From: CAYVFC01 sp964450715
Lineage (GTDB): Bacteria; Myxococcota_A; Polyangia; Polyangiales; JAFGIB01
NCBI GenBank assembly: GCA_964450715.1
Contig: CAYVFC010000031.1
Span: 1 to 64,000, forward strand
DNA: 64,000 nt
Reading direction: 5' to 3'
The notes below the pieces were generated by a model. It did not search any database. It saw only the letters and a program-made list of their open reading frames with translations, and was not told the DNA's origin. Below are positions 39,744 to 47,596 of the stretch, one piece after another. The stretch's first letter is position 1. Each line of letters begins with the position of its first letter. Made by a program: the position numbers and the translations under genes.

Positions 39744-40589
39744 TCAGCTCGAATCCGCCATCTTCCGCTGGGCGCCCTTCGACAATACGTGCGCGATCTT
39801 CTTCCGGAACACCTCTTCGGACAGCGGCCTTTCGATCAGCGCCGTCACTTTCAACTCGATGAAGCGTTTGATCTCTTCCATCGACAGAACGTGGGAGACG
39901 ATGACGATATCCGTGCCTTCGTCTCGCTTGCCGATCAGACGAACGAATTCGAAGACGTCGGGTTTGCGAACCGCGGCGTCCACCAAGACAATATCCTGGG
40001 GAGACTGCTGGATGACCTTGACCGCTTCGGCAGACGAGCCCGCGTAACATATCCGATACGTCTCGTCGAACTGACGGGCGATCCACGCGCGCTCGCCGCT
40101 CGTCGGCGAGACGATCATGAGCGATCTGTTTTCTTCTCGGTCGTTCATGCGCGGTGCGGGACGCGAGCCGCGGAACAAGACCAGCTTTTCCGCCGCCTTT
40201 CGGCGGCGCCTCGAACGATCGATTACTACGCGTAGCGAGAGCGCCAATTCCGCGAAGTCCTCGATGGGCTTTTCGACGTACCCATCGATGCCAATGTGAA
40301 GCATCTCCTTGGCGTTTTCCAGGGAACCGTAGCCGGTTATCATGACGATACCGACGAAGGGGTCTTGTTTTCGGATCTCGTCAACCAGAGTAACGCCGCT
40401 TTCTCCTTTCAAGTTCTTGTCGACGAGTAGTACGTCGTATTCCCCCGCGCGCCACCTCTCGATCGCCTCTCGGGATGTCTCGACGCTTTCGACCGTCCAG
40501 TCGTTCTGCCTGGAAAGCGTTCTTTCCAACGCCGTACGAAAGTACGGATCGTCATCGACTATCAACAGGCGATCTTCCGAAGTGCTCAA
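39744..40589 (-). CDS. Tandem-receiver response regulator (REC plus pseudo-REC)
   Basis: 281 residues, TTG start. The first receiver domain (1-120) has D12/D13, phospho-acceptor D57 (LLVDKNL) and K107 (VEKPI), so it can be phosphorylated. A basic linker (RSRRRRKAAEK) leads to a second receiver-like domain (155-270) that keeps D204 (IVLVDAAVRKP) but lacks the N-terminal acidic pair (MIVSPTSGE) and has Arg254 in place of the Lys (IERPL). The second domain is thus probably an unphosphorylated binding module. No DNA-binding or enzyme output. It is the last gene of a minus-strand signalling cluster. Confidence 0.88.
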   Translation of the reverse strand: MSTSEDRLLIVDDDPYFRTALERTLSRQNDWTVESVETSREAIERWRAGEYDVLLVDKNLKGESGVTLVDEIRKQDPFVGIVMITGYGSLENAKEMLHIGIDGYVEKPIEDFAELALSLRVVIDRSRRRRKAAEKLVLFRGSRPAPRMNDREENRSLMIVSPTSGERAWIARQFDETYRICYAGSSAEAVKVIQQSPQDIVLVDAAVRKPDVFEFVRLIGKRDEGTDIVIVSHVLSMEEIKRFIELKVTALIERPLSEEVFRKKIAHVLSKGAQRKMADSS

Positions 40590-40740
40590 GAGTCGGACCC
40601 GAATAGCGATTCGTGGATCGGCTTTATGACGAGACGCCGTACCGTAGAGCCGTTACCGTACAACCGCGCGTTCCTCTCACGCTTCAGTCGCTTGGTTCGA
40701 GTACGTTTACTTACAAGGGTAGTCCCTCTCGCGGTTCCTT

Positions 40741-42411
40741 TCATCGAGAGCCTTCCTTCTTATTTCCCCGTTCCGGAGATCGCGTCGATTTCGCTCGCGG
40801 CTTGTCCGGCGCTTTTGCTGCCTTCTGAGCCTTTCTTCGCAACAACAGGTTTTCGAGGATCAACCCGGTGTACTCCATCAATGCGCCCACCAGCTCGGCG
40901 GGACAGAGCGGCAGGTCGCTACGCCCGTTGTCAGCGTAAACCAATGACGCGGTTCGATTTCGAATCACTAATGGCAGGACATAGGCCTCACTCCGGATCG
41001 GCGCACCGAAAGTCATATAAAGCTCCTGCAACGCCGGATCGTCTTCCAGATCGACGACCGTCTGGATCTTCTTTTCCTCTACCGCTCTCTTGAATGCCGG
41101 CCCGCTGTCGATGTCGAGGCGCAGGTTGACCGCGTTCTTGCCGGAACCAGCGCCTCTCTGCTTGACGCCGAAAAGCCCGATGCCCATCAGCTGCTTGCGG
41201 TCGATCACGAACAGGATCGCCCGCTCCAGGTACTGCGCCATGTAGCGAAGCATACCGAGCGAAACCACCGGAGAGCGAATGGTGCTTCTGAGATCGGTCA
41301 TGTTGCGATAGAGAACCCCCAGGTAGCTCAGCGAACCATCCGCGTTCGTCTCCGCCAACCCGGTGGTCCGGCTTCTCGCGACTTGCCGCTCGACGACGTC
41401 GGCGAGCGCATGGGAGAAGGTTCTGACGACCTCGACCTCGTCCGCGGCGTAGGGCGAGGGCTTTGGTGCGTGAAACATCGCCCCCGCCGATACCGCCTCT
41501 GCGAACACCTCTGGATCGACGACTATTCCGAACGAAACCATGTCGATATCCGGTACTCGTTTGCGGGCGATTTTCATCATCTCTACGCCGCTATTCGATT
41601 CGATCAGGCCTTCCTCGGTCGCATCCGTATCGACCACGAAGAACGGCCGTCGCGCGCGATTCTCTTCCAGTAGGTCGAATGCGTCGCGATCCGATACGGG
41701 AGTTAAGACGCTGATGTCGGAGCGCTGCAAGCGTTCTCTCAGCGAATAGCGGATGATGTCATCCGAGCTAAAGAGTACGACCGGCCTGCGTCTTTCATCG
41801 GCCTTCAGGTCCCGCATGACCCTTTCCATGGTAGAGGTCTCGTCGATGACCCCCTCCGCGGTAAGCTTGGTTCTCATGCGCTGGTCTCGGTCCCTGGCCT
41901 CTTCGGATATCCGGACCGCCTCCAGTATGATCTCCTGGATACGAAATCCCCGGCTCGGGGCCACCGAATCCGGCAAAAAACTCAGGGAATCCACCGGTTC
42001 GACCTCGTCAGCGTCGAAGGAAAAGACGCCCTCGATCCACGATGCCACTTCGTTGATGATGTTCTGGATGTAAACCCTCAGCGCCTCTTCGATCTGGTCG
42101 AGCTTTAAGGCCTCCATTTCGACGAGAATCGCTCCAATCGGCCTCCTTTCCCGCCTCGAAAGGCGCCTCTGTAAGCGTAAAGCGCGATGAAGGGTCTCGA
42201 GGTTGATGTCTCCCCTTTCTATCAGGAGATCGACCATATAGGTCAAACGGGGTTCGAGCCTGGCGGAGAAGATCCGACCGTCGAGTAGGCCGATTCTGGC
42301 TTTCTTGTCGTTCCCGTCTATCTTGAGTACCCCGGTTTTACCCGATACGCTCAACAACTGGAGAATATCGATGAAGGAGAGGTCCTCGAGCCTTCCCGAA
42401 AGAGGCTTCAT
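40741..42411 (-). CDS. PATAN (DUF4388), REC-like and GAF-like signalling protein
   Basis: 556 residues, ATG after GGAGGAG, 4 bp downstream of the GAF gene's stop. Residues 1-60 (LSGRLEDLSFIDILQLLSVSGKTGVLKIDG) are a PATAN/DUF4388 domain found in gliding and polarity signalling proteins; helical extension to about 150. Residues 210-335 resemble a receiver (VVLFSSDDIIRYSLRERL, FFVVDTDATEEG, MFHAPKPSPY) without a full phosphorylation pocket. Residues 370-530 look GAF-like (SPVVSLGMLRYMAQYLERAILFVIDR, APIRSEAYVLPLVIRNRTASLVYADNG). It is probably a scaffold in a phosphorelay with its neighbours. Confidence 0.8.
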   Translation of the reverse strand: MKPLSGRLEDLSFIDILQLLSVSGKTGVLKIDGNDKKARIGLLDGRIFSARLEPRLTYMVDLLIERGDINLETLHRALRLQRRLSRRERRPIGAILVEMEALKLDQIEEALRVYIQNIINEVASWIEGVFSFDADEVEPVDSLSFLPDSVAPSRGFRIQEIILEAVRISEEARDRDQRMRTKLTAEGVIDETSTMERVMRDLKADERRRPVVLFSSDDIIRYSLRERLQRSDISVLTPVSDRDAFDLLEENRARRPFFVVDTDATEEGLIESNSGVEMMKIARKRVPDIDMVSFGIVVDPEVFAEAVSAGAMFHAPKPSPYAADEVEVVRTFSHALADVVERQVARSRTTGLAETNADGSLSYLGVLYRNMTDLRSTIRSPVVSLGMLRYMAQYLERAILFVIDRKQLMGIGLFGVKQRGAGSGKNAVNLRLDIDSGPAFKRAVEEKKIQTVVDLEDDPALQELYMTFGAPIRSEAYVLPLVIRNRTASLVYADNGRSDLPLCPAELVGALMEYTGLILENLLLRRKAQKAAKAPDKPRAKSTRSPERGNKKEGSR

Positions 42412-42415
42412 GGGT

Positions 42416-43273
42416 TCATTCCGCTCCTCCGGTCGGCGGAAGACCGTCGTCGCCCTTCAGCGCTCGAATTACCCCTTCCAGCGTCATCGCCTTGCGTTCG
42501 GTCCGGGAGTACATCTGTGCGGCCATGAGCGCGGTACTGGCGTGGCCGCCGAGCAGATCGAAGAGTTCCATATCGATCGGCTCGAATCCGTCCTTCTGTA
42601 TGAACAGTTTGTGGATCGCCAGGACCCCGACCAGCTCATCCGAGGATATCAACGGCATTACCGCGATGGGACGGTCGACGTCGCCGGGCTCGGTAACGTC
42701 CGCGTCCAGGTAGAGCTCCCCGGAGCGCGCAACCCTGGTGAGGAGATTGTCGCCCAGCGGTATCGTTTGTCCGCGGTTGCTGTCCAGCCTCTCGCCTCCG
42801 ACAAGTGTGAAGCGCTTCCTGGCGGCTTCGAAGATGTAGATCCCGAAGCACTCCGCCCCGATGAGGTTGATGACGACTTCCTTGATGATCTGCACGACCC
42901 GATCGAAATCGAGCGTCGAGTGAAGCTGGTAGCTCGCAACGTAGAGGCTAGCGAAGCTAGAATTCTGCCGCTCTATCTCGGCGTACTGCGAAGCGATATC
43001 GGCGCTCTCCTTTTCGATCAACGCGATTCGACGCTTGAGCTCGGTCAGCTCCTCCCTTAGTCGGTTTCTTTCCTCGGTCACGGCGTAGTGTTCTCGAACG
43101 GAGACGACGCCCTCGGCCTGCGAGCCGATGGCAGACTGAGCGAGCTCATGCTCGAGCAAGCCGACGCGTTGTCGAAGCCGCTGGTTTTCATTCAAAAGCT
43201 CTTCTGTGAACTTCTCGCCCTCTTTGAACATCTGCTTGAAGAATCTGCCCCAGTCGCGTTCTTCTTCACTCAT
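42416..43273 (-). CDS. Coiled-coil GAF-domain protein
   Basis: 285 residues with GAGG before the ATG. Residues 15-105 are a charged coiled coil (FTEELLNENQRLRQRVGLLEHEL, TEERNRLREELTELKRRIALIEKE). Residues 115-265 are a GAF domain (DFDRVVQIIKEVVINLIGAECFGIYIFE, AVMPLISSDELVGVLAIHKLF, FELLDLLGGHASTALMAAQ-like ending). It has no kinase or other output domain. In gene order it sits between CheY and the PATAN protein, so it is likely a sensory or dimeric adaptor in this pathway. Ligand unknown. Confidence 0.85.
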   Translation of the reverse strand: MSEEERDWGRFFKQMFKEGEKFTEELLNENQRLRQRVGLLEHELAQSAIGSQAEGVVSVREHYAVTEERNRLREELTELKRRIALIEKESADIASQYAEIERQNSSFASLYVASYQLHSTLDFDRVVQIIKEVVINLIGAECFGIYIFEAARKRFTLVGGERLDSNRGQTIPLGDNLLTRVARSGELYLDADVTEPGDVDRPIAVMPLISSDELVGVLAIHKLFIQKDGFEPIDMELFDLLGGHASTALMAAQMYSRTERKAMTLEGVIRALKGDDGLPPTGGAE

Positions 43274-43319
43274 ATCGTTATCCTCAATCGGTAGGCAGGT
43301 TGTCGGGTTGAACTAGGGG

Positions 43320-43703
43320 TTAGGGCCGCCGGGCCAGCAATCGGCGTATCTTCTTTACGAGTTCTTGCTTGTTGATCGGCTTGGTCGAGTAGTCGTCACA
43401 ACCGGCGGCGAAGGCCTCTTCCTTCTGGCTCTCCTCGCCGCGCGTCGTCACGATGATCACCGGTATGTCCTTTGTCTTTTCGGACGACTTGAGCAATTGA
43501 CAGCACTCGACGCCGGAAAGTTTCGGCATCATGACGTCCAACAGTACGAGATCGGGCGGGGAATCGCCCTGACATTTCTCCAGTGCGACCTGGCCGTCCG
43601 GCGCTTCGTCGAGCTCGAAATCTTCGTACTTGAGCAGCATGCTAACCAGCATTCGCATGCTGACCATGTCATCGACGATCAAGATCTTTTTTCTTTCGCT
43701 CAT
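43320..43703 (-). CDS. Single-domain CheY-like response regulator
   Basis: 127 residues from ATG 43701-43703 (GGGAG upstream). A complete receiver: D11/D12 acidic pocket, phospho-acceptor D56 (LVLLDVMMPKLSG), conserved Thr in IVTTRGEE and K108 (STKPI). There is no output domain, so it acts by binding a partner when phosphorylated, as in CheY/DivK systems. It lies 46 bp upstream of the GAF gene in the same direction and downstream of the kinase. The phosphodonor histidine kinase is not in this window. Confidence 0.93.
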   Translation of the reverse strand: MSERKKILIVDDMVSMRMLVSMLLKYEDFELDEAPDGQVALEKCQGDSPPDLVLLDVMMPKLSGVECCQLLKSSEKTKDIPVIIVTTRGEESQKEEAFAAGCDDYSTKPINKQELVKKIRRLLARRP

Positions 43704-43816
43704 GGTAAGTGGCTCCCGTGGCTCTCTATGGAGAGGTCCCAAAAAGAGAAATTCTACTAGAAGCGGAAGCGCAATTCTATCACAGTTTGCAGGGGCGAGG
43801 GCGGGACCGTCCTGCT

Positions 43817-43880
43817 CGGTGGGACCGATTCCGGTCGCGCTGGGCGGGATCCGCGGTATTTTACCGGAATCGGCCCACCG
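43817..43880 (-). terminator. Inverted repeat after kinase gene
   Basis: CGGTGGGACCGATTCCGGT (43817-43835) and ACCGGAATCGGCCCACCG (43863-43880) pair over 18 bp with one bulge. It lies between the kinase stop and the CheY gene and may terminate or attenuate transcription into the rest of the cluster. A GGGACCGTCCTGC fragment next to it resembles the REP arms at 21 kb. Confidence 0.6.
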
Positions 43881-43881
43881 C

Positions 43882-45813
43882 CTAGGGGAGATCTTTCAGC
43901 ACCTGACGGAGCGCACGCGACGTCTCGAGACAGCTGGGGAATCGATCGGAGGGCTTTTTGGATAGCATACGCAGGACGACCTTTTCGAGCGACTGCGGTA
44001 TATCCGGAGCGTACTGGCTCGGCGGTGGCGGCGAGTTCTGCACGTGCATGATCAAAAGGGGCAGCATCTCTCTATGCTGGAAGGGAAGCGTGGCGGTGAA
44101 CATCTGGTAAGCGACGACGCCGAGGCTGTACTGGTCAACGGCGCTGGTCACCTTGCCGAAATCCTTTACCTGTTCCGGCGCCATGTAAGCGGGCGTGCCG
44201 CCCAGCACGCCGGTAACGGTGAGCCCGGGCGAATCCTTATGCTTGGCGACGCCGAAATCCATGATCTTCACTTCGCCGTTATCGACGACAAACAGATTGT
44301 CGGGTTTGATGTCTCGATGAATGACGTTCTTGTGGTGTGCGGCCTGCAAGCCGGCACAGATTTGAATCAAATACTCGATTCCCGTCTTATAGTCCATTGG
44401 CCTATCTAGCAGATCGGTGAGGGTACATCCCCTCAATAGCTCCATGGTGATGTATCGGCGGTGGCGAAAGGAGCCGAAATGGTAGAGTTGAATGATGTTC
44501 CGGTGCCTGAGGCGGCGGTTTAGCTTAACCTCCTGCTTGAAACGCTCCAGGCTAACCTTCAACGCGTGCGGATCGTCGAACGCTCGCTCGAACACTTTGA
44601 GTCCAATCCGCTCTTCCAGCTCCGTATCATAGGCTTCATAAACGGTAGCTGCGCCGCCTCGGCCGATGACCGAATCGAGCCGATAGCGCCCGTCGATTAG
44701 CGTACCGACCTCGAAGGAGGCCGCAGGCGCGGGGTCGGTGGAGGCTACGGGAGCCGCGTCGAGTCCCTCGGAATCGGCCTGGTCGCCGAGCGGGAGTACC
44801 GTCTCCACGATGTCCGCGGGCGACAACTGAGATATCCTTTCCTCGCTCTGCGCAACCGCGGGGTTCGGTTCCTTTCCAAAGGCATCGATCGACTTCTGCA
44901 ATTCCATCGCCTTGTCGAACAATCCGTACCTCTCGTAGAGGTCGCGTAGCGCCCGAAACGCCTTTTCCTCCTGGTCGTCGCGCGGCACACAGGACACGAA
45001 GCGCTCGACGAAGGCATCCAGCGGGGAGGAGAGCAGATCGGCTCGAGCCGAGATGAGGATCGCCAGGGTAGCGGCCGAGCGGTACCGCTCGTGGTCGCTA
45101 GAGACCCGCAACAGATGACCCACCCCCTTTTCCAGATCGCCCGATTTCAGATAGAGGGTAGCCGCCTCGTAGTCGTGCCCGCCGCGAGCGCAGATGTCGG
45201 CGGCGTCTATCGGTCGCCCGAGCTTCGCCAGAATCCTCCCCGCCTCCAGGAACGCTCCGTTCTGCTCGTAAGCGGTCACGGCCGATTCCAGCTTTCCCTC
45301 GCGCTCGTAAGCCGTGGCCTGCCCTAACGTATAGGAAACGGCCTCGACCTGCTGTTCGGCGCCGCCGGGAACGGCCTCGGTCTTTTCAGCGGCCGTGCCG
45401 GAGACGGCGCTGGTACCCGCAACGGGCACGATCGGCTTCTGTTCCGAGTCCTCGGGGCTCTCCGGGTCGCCGATCTCTTCCATCAATGCGGCGGCCCGCC
45501 GGTACTCACCGAGCGCCCTGTACAGCTCGGCGGCCGACCGTTTGTCATTGGCCTTGGTGAGGTAATTGGCGGCCAGGTAGACCATCCGGCGCTTTTCCTT
45601 GCCGAGCATGGAAAACTCGCTCGGCTTGACACCCACGTCGTCTAGCAGACGCTCGGCCGCCTCGCCGTATCGCCCGTCGATGGCGAGATTCAGAGCCTCG
45701 TTGAGGACCGTTTGTACCAACCTCGGCCCGGCTCCTCGCGCGAGACCAGTAAGGCGACTGCTCTCGCCTGACGATCGGCCCTTCCGTATCGCGTCGCTCT
45801 TGCCGTCGGTCAT
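43882..45813 (-). CDS. Ser/Thr protein kinase with N-terminal TPR-like region
   Basis: 643 residues. The N-terminal 350 residues are helical repeat units with A/G-rich TPR-like consensus (AIDGRYGEAAERLL, EREGKLESAVTAYEQNGAFLEAGRIL, GGHDYEAATLYLKSGDLEKGVGHL). The kinase domain spans about 370-640: GRGGAATVYEAY (glycine loop), GLKVFERAF with the VAVK-type Lys, HRDIKPDN (499-506), DFG (519-521) and APE (MAPEQ). All catalytic residues are present, so it should be active, and there is no transmembrane segment, so it is cytoplasmic. It is the first gene of the minus-strand series kinase-CheY-GAF-PATAN-double REC, suggesting crosstalk of Ser/Thr and aspartate phosphorylation. Confidence 0.92.
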   Translation of the reverse strand: MTDGKSDAIRKGRSSGESSRLTGLARGAGPRLVQTVLNEALNLAIDGRYGEAAERLLDDVGVKPSEFSMLGKEKRRMVYLAANYLTKANDKRSAAELYRALGEYRRAAALMEEIGDPESPEDSEQKPIVPVAGTSAVSGTAAEKTEAVPGGAEQQVEAVSYTLGQATAYEREGKLESAVTAYEQNGAFLEAGRILAKLGRPIDAADICARGGHDYEAATLYLKSGDLEKGVGHLLRVSSDHERYRSAATLAILISARADLLSSPLDAFVERFVSCVPRDDQEEKAFRALRDLYERYGLFDKAMELQKSIDAFGKEPNPAVAQSEERISQLSPADIVETVLPLGDQADSEGLDAAPVASTDPAPAASFEVGTLIDGRYRLDSVIGRGGAATVYEAYDTELEERIGLKVFERAFDDPHALKVSLERFKQEVKLNRRLRHRNIIQLYHFGSFRHRRYITMELLRGCTLTDLLDRPMDYKTGIEYLIQICAGLQAAHHKNVIHRDIKPDNLFVVDNGEVKIMDFGVAKHKDSPGLTVTGVLGGTPAYMAPEQVKDFGKVTSAVDQYSLGVVAYQMFTATLPFQHREMLPLLIMHVQNSPPPPSQYAPDIPQSLEKVVLRMLSKKPSDRFPSCLETSRALRQVLKDLP

Positions 45814-46079
45814 TAGAGATCAATTATATCAGATGCTCGCAGGGCGACCCAGTGGCGCGGCGCGAGGCTCGGTCGGTTTTGGGGGTCCATATTTACGAAA
45901 TGGTCTCCAATCTGTCTATGAAGGCGACAACCAGCTATGGTAACTTTTTACGGCTAGACGCCAAAAATCCATGAGCACGCCTTCCCTGACGCGCAGTCGG
46001 GCGTGACGGTTCGGACGCCGCTCCAGGATCGGGTTCGGAGCATTTTCCGGCGTTATTCAGCCTTACTCAGCCGAATGCC

Positions 46080-47345
46080 AACCAAGTCGATACTCAGATA
46101 GGAATACAAGTCGGGAAAGGGCTTCGCCTGTATCCAGATCACCCCTGGGGGCGAACTCCCCTAATGACCCTTTTCATCGACCATTTGCTCGATCCGAGCG
46201 ATGGCTCCTTTGCGGCGCTCGTCTCCGCCCAAAATAATGTGGGTAGGCACGTTCGTTATATTTATCGGGACCTACCTTACCGCAAAAAGCATTTTCGGCT
46301 CCCGGGTAGCGGCGTTATCCCTCCTTTTACTTTGCGGATTCTCATCATTCCTTGATCACTCGATTACCGTTAGAACGGATCTGGTATCGACCACCCTATC
46401 GCTTACCGCACTTTATCTGGTTACCTCTCCCGTCGTTTCGGCCGGCCGCCTGTTTATCGCAGGTGCGGTTCTCGGGGCATCGGTGGCGGCGACTCAGAAG
46501 GCCGTTTACTTCGTGCTCGCTTTTACCGTCGCCCTCGCGGGCCGCCATTTCTTCGGACCGACAGATCGAACCCGAATTTTGCGACGGTTCATCTTTCTTT
46601 CATCGATCGCGTCGTTAGGCTTTTTCGCCACCGTTTCGGTGTTGTTACTGTGGGCCTATCTTTCCGGGGTCTTCGCCCCCTTCCTTCGCGGCTGCCTCTT
46701 CCAGGGCTACTACGTTGGTCTCCAGGCAAAATAGTATCAGTACACCACGATCTTCATCTGGCAGTCATTCTCTCGGAATCCAGGTTTCTGGGCGGCGGCA
46801 TTAATCGGCGTCGTATTCCTTCTGCGCCGACTCGTTCGGTTTCGTCGAAACCGGGAAGGCGGTAACGTTTCTTCGATATCGGATCCAGATGCCCGCGAAG
46901 ACCAAGGAGCGCTTCTGGCCCTCGGCCTGCGGACACTGGTTCTTTTAGGGTTGTACGCGCACCACACCGCCAAATTTCCCTATATCTTCGTCAATCTCGG
47001 CCCCTGTCTAGCGGTTGCCGTTTCGTATTCTCTGGCTCTGGCGAGTAGAAGCCATTTCATAAATACTCCCGTCGTCTTTCGGGCGGGGCGACGCGGTCTG
47101 CGGCCCCGCATCACGCTCGAAAATGCACCGCATTTCCTCGGTTCGGCGGAACCACATCCCGCATCGCCGCGCTCCGAAATACTCGGTCCGTATTTATGAA
47201 ATGGCTTCTAGTCGAATTTATTCTTCCGCTTCCGGCAAGCTATGGATTCGCTATCTTTATTCTTTCGCATTAATTATTCTGTTGATCGGTATGCCGGTCC
47301 TCTATCATCTACGGCATCTCCAGACGCGCCTCATCGACTACCACT
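46080..47345 (+). pseudogene. Decayed GT39-type membrane glycosyltransferase
   Basis: Coding remains of a GT-C/GT39-like protein. In the first frame NANQVDTQIGIQVGKGLRLYPDHP and WGRTPLMTLFIDHLLDPSDGS lead to VSAQN at about 46235. There, one extra A in CAAAATAATG shifts the frame to IMWVGTFVIFIGTYLTAKSIFG, then LDHSITVRTDLVSTTLSLT. An in-frame TAG at 46732-46734 follows GLQAK, after which YQYTTIFIWQSF and later TM sequence continue. A repeat lies at 47068-47198, and beyond it LWIRYLYSFALIILLIGMPV and HLRHLQTRLIDY look like the C-terminus. At least three lesions make it inactive. The 5' boundary is approximate; 45814-46080 has no other gene that I can see. Confidence 0.72.
47068..47198. repeat. 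Dispersed repeat inside GT39 remnant
   Basis: The ends CCCGTCGTCTTTCGGGCGGG (47068-) and TCGCCGCGCTCCGAAATACT...GGTCCG (47164-47190) match 49723-49745 and 49817-49843 almost base for base, with about 100 bp of diverged sequence between. A partial match (CCATATTTACGAAATGG) is near 45888. It splits coding-like sequence of the pseudogene. Confidence 0.6.
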
Positions 47346-47346
47346 G

Positions 47347-47595
47347 CTTCGTCGGGCCAAGCACCGAATCTGACACCCTCTAAACACACGAACTCAAAGA
47401 GTTTTCAACCCGTTCGGAGGTGCTCTAGAACAGCGACCGGTTTGAAAACGCCATGATTTCGCGGTCTAGAGGGGCCATCTGCGGCGCCGTCCCTCCTCGA
47501 AGTGGCTCTGCCAGTCCTTCGTCGGGCCGACGCCACATCTGGCCCCTCTATCCTCGCGAACTCAAAGACGTTTCAACCCGTTCGCTGCTCTAGCC
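47347..47595. repeat. Two direct repeats with a 170-bp period
   Basis: CTTCGTCGGGCC at 47347 and 47517, and (C/G)CGAACTCAAAGA(G/C)(T/G)TTTCAACCCGTTCG about 45 bp further in each, form two about 80-bp direct copies. They lie between the GT39 remnant and the ClC gene and carry no ORF. Confidence 0.6.
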
Positions 47596-47596
47596 G

